Source: Sphingobacteriales bacterium (lineage in GTDB: Bacteria > Bacteroidota > Bacteroidia > Chitinophagales > UBA2359). From it: a stretch of 64,000 nt of DNA. Shown piece after piece: positions 19,679 to 29,667 of the stretch (the first letter of the stretch is position 1; the number at the start of each line of letters is the position of its first letter). The position numbers and the translations under genes are program-made. Below the pieces are notes generated by a model. The model was not told where the DNA came from and searched no databases. It saw only the letters and a program-made list of their open reading frames with translations. The stretch is taken from NCBI GenBank assembly GCA_016711295.1, contig JADJTE010000031.1:62001-126000 (forward strand), read 5' to 3'.

Positions 19679-22600
19679 ATGAGACTCAGTATATTTGTTA
19701 ATATTATTTTGTATTTGTTTATGGCAAATACTACAAACTCGTGGGCGCAAAAAACAATACATCCAAGTATAGACCCCGCCGAGATACTGCCCGAATGGGC
19801 TATCTCGATGTATGCCGAAAACCCCAATGTTTGGGAGGTAGAAACCGCCTACCGCGATTACTACAAAACCCACTCCTTTGTCAAAACGACCCATACGCAA
19901 TATTACAAAAAATGGCGCAGGGCTAATCGTTTTTTTATTGCGCCCGAGGGGTATATTCAACGCCCCAGCCCCGCCGAAGAACGCGCCCGCACCGACAAGT
20001 ATGCCGCCCTGAAAAGCCGACAAGCTACACACGGATTGCGAAGCGGCACTTGGACCTGCCTCGGACCCTACGAAACCTTTGCCGACTACCTAACGGGCGG
20101 CGTACAACTCGCCAAATCTGAACAAGCTAACGTGTATTGTTTCGAACAATCGCCTGCCAACCCCAATGTACTGTACTGCGGCACCGAAGGAGGCGAAATT
20201 TTTAGAAGTACGGATAAAGGGCTTAATTGGGCTTGTATGTCGCGCCTGCTTGCCATAGGCGCACCTACTGCTATGAAAGCCCATCCCACCGATGCCAATA
20301 TACTATATGTAGGTGAATACCAACGCATCTATAAAAGTACTAACGGCGGTATGACTTGGGATATCGTGCTAACCGAATCCAATTTAGACCCTACCGATAT
20401 AGCCATTAGCCCCGCCAATCCTAATATCATTATGGTGTCGAGTTTCAAGGGTTTGTATCGCTCTACCAACGGCGGCACCAATTGGACGCAACTATACGCG
20501 CAAGCCACCTACGACCTCGAATTTAAGCCCGACGATGCCAATATCGTTTATCTACTCAAAAATAACCCCACCGAAGACCGTTGCGAGTTTTTTAAATCAA
20601 CAGACGGCGGTGCCAATTTTACACTTATCTCCAATGGTTGGTACAACTCGACCGACCCCAACCGCGACGACGCGGGAGCACGCATGACCGTCAGCTCTGC
20701 CGACCCTAACCGCATCTATGCCATATTGATAGGACAAGCCAAAAGCGGCGACAATGGCTTTATCGGGATATGGCGCAGCAACGACGCAGGCAATAGCTGG
20801 GTACTACCCAATACGCCCCCAGGCGGACCTTATAATGCGACCACTCACCCCAATTTAGCCACCTTTACGCCCGACGATGCGGGCGGCTACCACCAAGGCT
20901 TTTATAACTTGGGCATTGCCGCCTCCGATACCGATGCCGACGACCTCCTCGTAGGCTGCCTCAATCTATGGCGCAGCACCGACGGCGCCGCTTCTGTCGA
21001 ATGGGTAGGCGGCTACGGCGGTTTTCAGACCAACTACGTGCACCCCGACATACAAGAAATAGAAATCAACGGACAAGATATGTGGTTTGCATCTGATGGC
21101 GGCATTAATTATAGCAATGACCTCGAGACACCCACCAAGCACTGAACAACGGCATCACAAGCGGCGATTATTGGGGTTTCGGTACGGGCTGGAACGAAGA
21201 CGTATTAGTAGGCGGACGCTATCACAACGGCAATGGCGGCTACGTAGAAGGATATCCCGAAGGCAAGCATTTGGGCTTAGGCGGCGGCGAAGCACCCACC
21301 GGCTATATCAATCCCGGACGCAACCGCGATGCCTTTTTTTCGGATATTGGCGGCAAACGCTTACCCACCGCCTTTAATGGCACACCTATCTCGATACCAA
21401 TGGGCAAATATCCCAACGAAAGCTACTACGCCGCCGAATCGTCGGAAATGGAATTCGACCCGCGTTATTACCAAACCATCTATTTAGGCAACGAGAACAA
21501 ACTATGGAAAACCACAGACGGAGGTATCGATTTTAGCTTGTTATATACTTTTGGCACTAATATCGATGCTCGCCTTACCCATATCGAAATAAGCCGTAGC
21601 AATCCCGATGTCATCTACGCCGTACAGCGCGATACCGATACCTGGGCAGAAGGGCAATTATGGAAAACGACCAATGGCGGCGCAACATGGGCATCGCTGA
21701 CCTTACCCACAGGCTATGCCCGGCGTATGGTCATTGCCCTAAGTGCTACCGATGCCAACACCATCTGGTTGGGCTACTCTGATGGAGCAAACGGCGAAAA
21801 AGTATTTAAAAGCACCAATGGTGGCTCGTCGTGGAGCAACCTTACTACCAATGCCTTAGATAACGAAAATATCACTTATCTGATGCACCACTATGGCAGC
21901 AACGGCGGCATTTATGTGGGCACAGATAGAAAAATATTTTATCTAAATAATACTTTGCTCGATTGGGAATTGTTCGACGACGGGCTGCCCGCCACTATCA
22001 ATACCAATATATTGCGACCCTTTTACCGAGACGGAAAAATACGCATGGCATCGTATGGCAAAGGTATTTGGGAAAGCCCCCTCTACGAAACCGCAGCACC
22101 CGTTGCCCAACCGATGGTAGACAAAGCTACCGCCGATTGCTATAACAATAATTTCTTTTTTGAGGATTACTCGGCACTATCGCATGACGGAGCTACTTGG
22201 GCTTGGCAATTTCCAGGAGGCATACCCGCTACGTCTAACCTACGCAACCCACAAGTCAACTATCCCAACGCAGGCAGCTACGATGTAACCCTGACCGTGA
22301 CCAATGCAGCGGGCAGCAGCACCAAAACCATTGCGGATATGATAACCATATTGCCCCAAATAACCAATACCGTACCTATTGCCGAAAATATCGAAACAAG
22401 TATAGGAAGCCTCGACCTGCAAAACCCCGATGCCGATATAACTTGGGCAACAGTAAGCACTAATACTTGCCCCGCCAACGGCAACCAAGCCTTATGGCTC
22501 AATTGTTATGCGTACAGCAGCGGTGGGCAAACCGATAATATAGCCCTGCCCATCAACTTAGACCTGACCAGCAGCACCGCACCCGTACTTACTTTCGACC

Positions 22601-23109
22601 TCGCTTACTCGCCTTACTACGACGGCAATGTCTGGACAGATTCGCTGCGCGTACTTATTTCGGACGATTGCGGCAGCACTTTTCAAACGCTATACTATTC
22701 GGGTGGCGAAGCTATGAGTACCAATACTAATGGCAATAACGGCGGATTATATCAATACGAATCGTTTGCACCCGACAATTGCAACGAATGGCGCAAGATA
22801 TGCCTGCCCTTAGCCGACTATGCAGGCAATGTCTGTACGGTATTGATACAAGGGATTAATGGCTATGGAAATAATATGTATGTAGATAATATAGAATTAG
22901 ACAACAAACCATTGCTATTGCCCGATATTACAGGCGATAATGCTGTATGCACCGCCCAAACCGAAACCTATACCGCACCCGCTGGCGGAAGCTCTTATAC
23001 TTGGACGGTTAGCAATGGCACTATCTTGTCGGGGCAAGGCACCAATAGCATTACTGTATCGTGGAGCGGCGGCACGACGGGGTCGGTCGGTGTGAGTATT
23101 GTGCCGTAG
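19679..23109 (+). CDS. secreted BNR/sortilin-like repeat protein, C-terminus apparently truncated (one frameshift)
   Basis: The start MRLSIFVNIILYLFMANTTNSWA gives a signal peptide. The body is a beta-propeller of BNR/Asp-box repeats (for example IFRSTDKGLNW, IYKSTNGGMTW, LYRSTNGGTNW, LWKTTNGGATW), then a PKD-type domain (~22170-22350: GATWAWQFPGGIPA...NAGSYDVTLTVTN), a jelly-roll-like part and the beginning of another Ig-like domain. The frame breaks near 21127; the other frame continues THQALNNGITSGDYWGFG. The product ends in SVGVSIVP in mid-domain, with no T9SS sorting domain, 40 bp before repeat R1. A glycan- or protein-binding exoprotein is likely; the export route is unclear because the tail is missing. 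Confidence 0.8.
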
Positions 23110-23149
23110 GTGTTATTATAATAATGTTAAATTAATTTATATGTATATC

Positions 23150-23479
23150 TAACTATTGATTTGGTTTTTAAGTTTTATCCACCTACCTTACGCGAGTTTC
23201 ATGCCTACGGTATTCTCAGGCTTGTGTCTATTAGATGTTACTGCTATAATATGTCTACAGCATTTTAAAGATAATGTATATTAAATATTTTTTAAAATTT
23301 ATCGTAAATTATTGATAATCAATAAATTATATCTTGTATAAATTCCCCCTCTTTGAGGGGTTAGGGGGAGTTCTTGGACTAATATCTCAATTATCTAACG
23401 CTATTTCCTAAGTCCTAACGCTTGGAAATGGATACATAATAGATAAGATTAATACTCAAAATTTAAAAATAATACCACT
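23150..23479 (+). repeat. dispersed 330-bp element R1, copy a
   Basis: Matches 37515-37843 along its whole length, roughly 85% by eye, including identical long blocks such as GTTTCATGCCTACGGTATTC, AAATTATATCTTGTATAAAT and CTAACGCTATTTCCTAAGTC. The ends are imperfect inverted repeats (left TAACTATTGATTTGGTTTTT; right, inverted, AGTGGTATTATTTTTAAATT). Internal hairpin CCCCTCTTTGAGGGG. No ORF of note: a non-coding MITE-like element or conserved RNA-forming repeat. Confidence 0.85.
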
Positions 23480-23594
23480 GTTGGTTTGGTTTTTTAATTT
23501 TGAGTAAAAAATTAACAGAAACATCTTGCCTGCGCCCTTGCTACAAAGCAGCATTGGGTAAAATTTGCCATCGAAATTTAAAAATCGGACCACT
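23480..23594 (-). repeat. inverted-repeat element R2, copy c
   Basis: Reverse complement of the R2 core at 16514-16615 (GAGTAAAAAATTAACAGAAA and CTTGCTACAAAGCAGCATT). Terminal inverted repeats TTGGTTTGGTTTTTTAATTT and, inverted, GGTCCGATTTTTAAATTTCG. Directly abuts R1 copy a. The rest of the 23110-23794 gap is AT-rich and holds nothing I recognise. Confidence 0.75.
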
Positions 23595-23794
23595 ATTATT
23601 TACATCTATAAACAAATAATAATTATTTTTAATATTAAAATTTAACGATTTGCATGTTGTTGATGACAAGCGAATTATAAAATTGTAAATTTTACTATTT
23701 TTTATAAATAAACATAAATTGCTCGTTTTCAGTATATTGTATAGCGCAAATTGTATAAAGCCAAAATCGCTGCATTAGCAAACCAATAATTAAT

Positions 23795-25161
23795 ATGAAC
23801 CACCATTTTGCTTATATAGCCATTCTATTCTTCCTTGCCCTATTTTGGGCTTGCAAGCCAAGCGGTAAAGTTGCCGTAGCACCTCAATCAATGGATAAGG
23901 CTCCCAACTGGGCGCGTAACCTGAGCATCTATGAGGTCAATACGCGCCAATACTCCGACAGCGCACTTTTTCCGCAGTCGAAGCCGATTTGCCGCGCTTA
24001 AAAAAAATGGGTATCGGCATAGTTTGGTTTATGCCCATCACGCCCATCGGCGAAAAAGGACGTAAAGGTACTTTCGGTAGTTATTATGCGGTACAAAACT
24101 ACACAGCAGTAAATCCTGATTACGGCACTATCGAGGATTTTAAAAATTTGGTGCACAAAGCGCATGAATTGGGCATGTATGTCATCATTGATTGGGTAGC
24201 TAACCATACATCTTGGGACAACCCCATAGCCGCCGAGCACCCCGAATGGTATACCAAAGACAAGGACGGCAATTTTCAGCCGCCCGTAGCCGATTGGTCA
24301 GACGTTATAGACCTCGACTATAATAATGCCGAACTGCGCAAGTATATGATAGAGGCAATGGCATTTTGGGTCAAGGAATGTGATATCGATGGTTTCAGAG
24401 CCGATGTTGCCGAGATGGTGCCAACCGACTTCTGGGAGCAAGCACGCGCAAAAATAGACCCTATAAAACCGCTGTTTTGGCTTGCCGAATCCGAAAAGGC
24501 AGAACACCACACAAAAGCCTTTGATGCGTCTTATGGCTGGGAACTGCATCATTTATTGAAAGATGTAGTACAAGGCAATAAAAACGTGACCGACCTTTAT
24601 GCCTATTTCGACCGCACCGCAGAGACTTTTCCCAGCGATGCCTATCGGCTATATTTTACGACCAACCACGACGAAAACTCGTGGAACGGCACCGAAAAAG
24701 AAAAATTTGGCGAAGGCGCAGCCGCTTGCTTCGTATTATGCGCTACTGCCCCTGGTAGTATGCCCCTGCTTTATACCGCCCAAGAATCGCAGCTCGACCG
24801 CCGATTGAAATTCTTTGAAAAAGACCCCGTCGAATGGCGCGACTATCCCATGACCTCGTTTTATACCGCGCTGCTTCAACTCAAACAGAGCAACCCAGCC
24901 CTATGGAATGGCAAATGGGGCGGAAAAATGACCCGCATCGCCACGACCAACGATAAATCAGTAATGGCTTTTGTGCGGCAAAACGACAAAAATAAAGTGT
25001 TTGTAGTGCTAAACTTAGGTGGAGGAAACGAAAACGTGCAACTCAATGGCAGCGATTATGAAGGCGAATATCACAGTGCTTTCAGCGGCAAGCCCCAAAC
25101 ATTTAAAGCCAACCAAACTTTATCGCTCAAAGCTTGGGAATACCAAGTATGGGTGAAATAA
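23795..25161 (+). CDS. GH13 alpha-amylase family lipoprotein (one frameshift)
   Basis: Lipoprotein signal MNHHFAYIAILFFLALFWAC. The glycoside hydrolase family 13 barrel begins WARNLSIYEVNTRQYS; conserved regions are DWVANHTSWD (region I), GFRADVAEMVP with the nucleophile Asp (II), PLFWLAESEK with the acid/base Glu (III) and YFTTNHDENSW with the third Asp (IV), so the catalytic triad is complete. A C-terminal beta domain follows. The frame breaks at ~23970 in a T5 run; adding one T joins to SAVEADLPRLKKMGIGIVWF. About 455 residues. Predicted surface or periplasmic alpha-glucan hydrolase; exact specificity not deducible. No SusCD pair nearby. Confidence 0.9.
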
Positions 25162-25220
25162 TGCCCATGCTCTTAATGGCATCATGGCATCAATGCGCCC
25201 AATTTTTGTTTATCTTATCC

Positions 25221-26063
25221 ATGTCAATACCCACAGCAATACGCGCCCAACAACCCATTGGCATTTTCGACTCTGGTGTAGGCGGGCTAACCGTAGCAGC
25301 AGCCGTCGCCCGACACCTGCCCCACGAATCGATAGTCTATTTTGGCGATACTGCCCACATGCCCTATGGCGAAAAATCGGTCGAGGCAATACAGCATTAT
25401 AGCCAACGCATCGCCGATTTTTTGTTGGCTCTGCCCTGCAAATGTATCATTATTGCCTGCCATACGGCATCGGCAGCAGCAGCAGCCATACTCGCCAAGC
25501 ATATCGGTAGCCGTGCCCTGCTATTAGATGTCATACAGCCCGTTGTATCGGCAGTAAACGAAGCAGGTATCGCACAAGTAGGCATTATATCAACGGCACG
25601 TACCTACAAATCGGGCGTATATCCCGCTGGATTGCGACAATATAACCCCGCTTTGCGCGTAGCAGCCAAGCCCACGCCTTCCTTGGCACAAATGATAGAA
25701 GAAGGTCTGCACCGCGCCCCCAAAGTAATGGCTGCCGTCGCCGAGCATTACCTGTCCGACCCGCTATTCGATGATATAGAAGGGCTTATTTTGGCATGTA
25801 CGCACTATCCACTCATCAAAACGCATATTGCGCGATATTACGAACAACGACAAGGCACTGCCCCCAAAATATTCGACTCGACCGATACCGTAGCACGCGC
25901 CTTAGCCCATGCCTTAGCCCAAGAACAGCTAATATGCCCAAATACGGAGCAATTGCCGATACACCGTTTTTTTGTGTCGGACTATACCGCCGCCTTTGAG
26001 CAAACCGCTGCCCTATTTTTTGAACAGAATATCCGCTTACAACATTATCCCATTTGGGATTAA
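25221..26063 (+). CDS. murI: glutamate racemase
   Basis: Converts L- to D-glutamate for peptidoglycan. 280 residues from MSIPTAIRAQQPIGIFDSGVGGLTV; the two catalytic cysteines are in IIIACHTASAAA (around residue 80) and LILACTHYPLI (around 191), both intact. The start was chosen at 25221 because IGIFDSGVGGL normally begins near residue 10-15; the longer frame overlaps the GH13 gene. It is followed by a dipeptide-type permease and a D-Ala-D-Ala dipeptidase, making a cell-wall group. Confidence 0.95.
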   Translation: MSIPTAIRAQQPIGIFDSGVGGLTVAAAVARHLPHESIVYFGDTAHMPYGEKSVEAIQHYSQRIADFLLALPCKCIIIACHTASAAAAAILAKHIGSRALLLDVIQPVVSAVNEAGIAQVGIISTARTYKSGVYPAGLRQYNPALRVAAKPTPSLAQMIEEGLHRAPKVMAAVAEHYLSDPLFDDIEGLILACTHYPLIKTHIARYYEQRQGTAPKIFDSTDTVARALAHALAQEQLICPNTEQLPIHRFFVSDYTAAFEQTAALFFEQNIRLQHYPIWD

Positions 26064-26126
26064 AGCCCTAAGCCGACAATAGATAGGCAATGCCTAAAAA
26101 TCCGACTTCATTTTCCTAGCTTTTCT

Positions 26127-27258
26127 ATGTATTCATCTAATTATACCTCGCCCAATAGCAGGGCTTGGCGGCGTTTGCGCCGAAACAAAGCCGCCATGTT
26201 TGGGCTAATTTCTATCGCAATTGCTATTCTCATCGCGCTATCCGCACACGTCATAGCCCCCGACCATACGCCCAATGCCAACGAGCAGATATTGGAAATA
26301 CAAACAGAATCGCCTGGTTTTGCTATTACAATGCTGAAAATGCCCCGCAAACCTGCCCCGTCCCCAACAGCGTGGTGGCAGATGTGGTGGTCGGGTAGCG
26401 AAAATCCCTACCAATTCGTACCTATTGTGGCGCACCGCCTAACGAAGGATACTTTATATATAGAGCGATATGCAGGCAAAGGGCAAAACCCCAGCCCCCA
26501 AGCTATACTTCTCACCGAATTGGCTACCGATAAAACCGTTGCCGATATAGCAGCTAACTTCGAAGCCCAACACCTCGTACAGAAACGCTATTGGCAGCAC
26601 CGATAAATTTGGGCGCGATAACCTCAGCCGCCTCATCTTGGGCGTGCGTGTGTCGCTGTCGGTCGGGTTGATGGCGGTCTTGATTTCTTTAAGCATCGGC
26701 GTTACGTTAGGGTCTTTGGCGGGCTATTTCAGGGGCAGGGTCGATGATGCCATATCGGGGCTTATCAATTTGTTTTGGTCTATTCCGCTCTTGCTGCTTG
26801 TATTTGCCTTAGTCATGACCTTGGGGCGCGAGTTTTGGCAAATATATTTGGCGGTAGGTCTTACGATGTGGGTCGAGGTGGCGCGTTTGGTGCGCGGGCA
26901 GGTCATGTCTATCCGCGAGCGCGATTTTGTCGAAGCCGCCCGCAGCTTGGGTGTAGGGCATGAGCGTATTATAAGGCGACATATCTTGCCCAATATTTTG
27001 GGCTTAGTTACGGTATTAGCCGCCGCCGATTTTGCATCGGCTATCATCATCGAAGCGGGTTTGAGCTTCTTGGGTATTGGCGTACAGCCCCCTACTCCGT
27101 CTTGGGGCACAATGCTCAACGAATACTACGGATATATCGGCACCGACAAGGCATTTTTGGCACTTATTCCGGGCGCGGCTATTTGTTGGCTCGTATTGGC
27201 GTTCAATCTGTTGGGTAACGGACTACGCGATGCCTTAGATGTTCAAATGCGGGCATGA
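26127..27258 (+). CDS. dipeptide/oligopeptide-type ABC permease, DppC/OppC family (one frameshift)
   Basis: The N-terminal TM in AMFGLISIAIAILIALSAHVIAP, a ~100-residue periplasmic insert, then the BPD_transp_1 domain with five TM helices and the EAA loop VEAARSLGVGHERIIRRHILPN. The frame breaks at ~26595: one extra G in TATTGGC restores GSTDKFGRDNLSRLILGVRVS, the strongly conserved TDxxGRDxxSR motif, so this is an error rather than decay. It overlaps the following ddpX by 4 bp (ATGA), indicating translational coupling. Cognate substrate-binding protein, second permease and ATPase are not in the window. Suggested role: import of cell-wall-derived peptides such as D-Ala-D-Ala. Confidence 0.88.
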
Positions 27259-28160
27259 TGCGCGGTTTATTGTGGTTTTTAGTAGGTGCATTGATATTGC
27301 TCAACTTATTGGTATGGTTTAGCGATGACGGAGTTGAGTTAGACCACGATAAGCCTATTGTGCTATCCTGCGATACCGCCAGCCAATTGCCTGCTACTAA
27401 TATCCCCCCTTTAATCGATACACCCAAAACTGCTTTGCTGCCCAATAGTTCGGCTAAGAAGAAGCAGACACCTTTGCCGCTGCTTACTCCCAACAACCAG
27501 GCACCGATAAGTGCCGCGCAACCCGCCCTGCCACCCTATCGCATAGAGCCAGTAGCGCAATTAGCCGATTATTTCGCCCAAAAAGGCTTAGTCGATGCAC
27601 AAAGTATCGACAGCCGATTGCGCACCAATTTGGCATATTCGCAGCCCGACAATTTTATAGGACAAACTCTTTATGCCGACCTAACGGCTTGTTACGTACT
27701 GCCACGCACCGCCCAGATGTTAGCAAAAGCCCAAGTTGCTTTGCACGCCGTCCATCCGCAATACGACTTATTACTGCTCGATTGTGCCCGCCCGCGCCGC
27801 GTACAGCGAGAACTGTGGAATGCCGTGCGCCACGATGCCCGATTGCGCCGCTACGTAGCCCCGCCTACATCGGGGTCTTTGCATAATTTTGGGGCAGCCG
27901 TCGACGTAACGATTAGCGACCAAGACGGCAATCTCTTAGACATGGGCACGCCTTACGATTTTATGGGCGATTTGGCACAACCTCGCCACCACCAGCGTTT
28001 TTTACAAAGCGGACAACTCAGCCAAACGCAAGTAAACAATCGACTATTGCTGCGCCGCGTCATGCGCCAAGCGGGTTTTTTATCTATCGAAACGGAATGG
28101 TGGCATTTCAATACCTGTCCCATTGCCGAAGCCAGGCGACGCTACCAACTGCTTGAATGA
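27255..28160 (+). CDS. ddpX: D-alanyl-D-alanine dipeptidase (VanX/DdpX, M15D)
   Basis: 301 residues with an N-terminal TM/signal anchor (MMRGLLWFLVGALILLNLLVWF) and a Pro/Ala-rich linker to about residue 90. The catalytic domain shows the M15 zinc motif SGSLHNFGAAVDVTI (His and Asp ligands) and EWWHFNTC (general base Glu and third ligand His). The DdpX Arg region is LLLDCARPRRVQ. It hydrolyses D-Ala-D-Ala. The membrane anchor puts it outside the cytoplasm, unlike cytosolic VanX. The 4-bp overlap with the permease gene suggests joint use of cell-wall dipeptides; a vancomycin-resistance role is unlikely without vanHA. Confidence 0.92.
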   Translation: MMRGLLWFLVGALILLNLLVWFSDDGVELDHDKPIVLSCDTASQLPATNIPPLIDTPKTALLPNSSAKKKQTPLPLLTPNNQAPISAAQPALPPYRIEPVAQLADYFAQKGLVDAQSIDSRLRTNLAYSQPDNFIGQTLYADLTACYVLPRTAQMLAKAQVALHAVHPQYDLLLLDCARPRRVQRELWNAVRHDARLRRYVAPPTSGSLHNFGAAVDVTISDQDGNLLDMGTPYDFMGDLAQPRHHQRFLQSGQLSQTQVNNRLLLRRVMRQAGFLSIETEWWHFNTCPIAEARRRYQLLE

Positions 28161-28208
28161 ACGGTGTATCAAGAGTTATCAAAAGGTAGCTGCTTGGGTT
28201 GAACAAAG

Positions 28209-28246
28209 AAAAAAAAACCGCTTATCGACATATTACCGATAAGCGG
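28209..28246 (-). terminator. rho-independent terminator of the lipocalin-like gene
   Basis: Perfect 10-bp arms (CCGCTTATCG 28218-28227, CGATAAGCGG 28237-28246) followed on the minus strand by a long T-run. It may also stop ddpX read-through. Confidence 0.8.
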
Positions 28247-28265
28247 GGTGCTATTCTGCCATTAT

Positions 28266-28713
28266 TTAGGGTTTTACCCAAGTAATTTTGATAGTACCCG
28301 ACAAGTCGGGGTCTTCTTCATCGACGTAGGTATAGGTAGCTTCTAATTTGTCCGAAGAGAGGGTGGTGATGTTAAATGTGGTAGATTCTCCATCTTCCGT
28401 TATTGTTAATACATCGCCTGCATCGTTGAGCATCCGGTGCCCGCGTCGTAGGTTTGGGGGCAGTAGGTTCGCATTTGGTTGCGCCCTCATCTGCGGTAAT
28501 GGTACCATTTTCGTTGAAGGTAGAAAAGTCGTCTTTGTCGCAATCTTGGACGAATAGCGCAAAAAAGTCGAATGTTTCGCCCGTAGAAAGGGTCAATAAC
28601 ATGCCTGTTGCTTTCCAAGCATGGCCAGTTAATTTGTCTTCGGCACTTTTAGAACCACCACTCATGGTTATGATAAAAGCAGCAGTGAGTAAAAAGCTTA
28701 GGAACTTGTTCAT
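28266..28713 (-). CDS. lipocalin-like domain secreted protein (one frameshift)
   Basis: Signal-like N-terminus MNKFLSFLLTAAFIITMSGG, no lipobox Cys. Small beta-barrel pattern: LTGHAWKATGMLL, DKDDFSTFNENGTITADEG, then (other frame) VLTITEDGESTTFNITTLSS and SGTIKITWVKP. This matches lipocalin-like domains common in Bacteroidota. The frame breaks at ~28440 in KCEPTAPQTYDAG|HRMLNDAGD. Function unknown; about 148 residues. Confidence 0.75.
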
Positions 28714-28751
28714 AATAGGTTAAATAGAATTGTTAAGGGTAAATTATAGGG

Positions 28752-28759
28752 CAAAGGTA
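28752..28759 (-). promoter_or_regulatory. -7 box for the lipocalin-like gene
   Basis: TACCTTTG on the minus strand, 39 bp upstream of the ATG at 28713, lying between pdxJ and this gene, so the two are transcribed separately. Confidence 0.6.
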
Positions 28760-28784
28760 GGGCTTTTGGCGTTAAATGGCAATT

Positions 28785-29534
28785 TTATGATACTTGAAAT
28801 TGCAATTGGCGCAAATATAATTGTATAGTATTTTCGATACCGAAATATAGGGCATCGCCCACTAAGGCATGTCCTATCGATACTTCGAGTAGGGGCTGCC
28901 CAAGTGTTGGGCAAAATAGCGCAGATTATCCAAATTGAGGTCGTGCCCTGCATTGACGCCCAAACCGCACTCGGCAGCCCAAGTAACAGCAGCAGAGATA
29001 CGGAGCTAAGGCAGCAACGGGGTCGGCGGCAAATTGCTGGGCATAGGGTCCTGTGTACAACTCAATGCGGTCGGCTCCAATTTGGGCAGCCCCTTCTATC
29101 ATAGCGCGGTCTGTTTCTATAAACAGCGATACGCGAATACCCTTGTCGTGCAAGCGGGCTATGGTATCGCGCAGCCAATCGCGGTGGGTCAGTGTATCCC
29201 AACCTGCATTGGATGTCAGAACGTGGGGAGGGTCGGGTACTAAGGTACATTGGTCGGGCGCAATCTCTAATACCATCTGAATCAACCGCGCATCGGGGTA
29301 GCCCTCGATATTAAATTCGGTGGTCAATAATGGTTTTAAGTCATATACATCGGTATATCGTATATGCCGCTCGTCGGAGCGCGGATGTACGGTGATTCCC
29401 TGCGCTCCGAACCGCTCGCAGTCTTGGGCAAATTGGCAAACGTTGGGCATGCCGCCCCCGCGTGCATTGCGCAATAGTGCTATCTTGTTGATATTGACAC
29501 TCAAACGAGTAGTATAGATAACGGACATATTCAA
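28785..29534 (-). CDS. pdxJ: pyridoxine 5'-phosphate synthase (two frameshifts)
   Basis: Last step of DXP-dependent vitamin B6 synthesis. N-terminus RLSVNINKIALLRNARGGG; phosphate/active-site segments ITVHPRSDERHI, FNIEGYPD, LVPDPPHVLTS and VSLFIETD. Beyond ~28990 the frame changes and continues AAVTWAAECGLGVNAGHDLN (the conserved GLxVNAGHDLN block), then shifts again at ~28893 (CCCC run) to PLLEVSIGHALVGDALYFG and a TAA at 28785. With both corrected the protein is ~249 residues, normal for PdxJ. An essential-type gene with all active-site blocks preserved, so the shifts look like errors. Confidence 0.9.
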
Positions 29535-29667
29535 AATAAGCGGACGAAATACGTTTCGTAGGTGATTTTTAGTAGTTGGGCAAATTAATTTTAGACGCTA
29601 ATTTTCATTTCAGATTATTCCATAACAAGTACAATTCCTTGCCAATTCACAATTGTCAATCACTACA

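Noticed and set aside
25221..28160. Vancomycin resistance cluster (vanX-like gene)
   Set aside because: No vanH/vanA ligase or VanRS pair; a Gram-negative dipeptidase beside a peptide-type permease fits cell-wall dipeptide use better.
28744..28953. Separate minus-strand ORF downstream of pdxJ
   Set aside because: It is an off-frame reading of the pdxJ 3' end; the correct frame gives the conserved PdxJ C-terminus.
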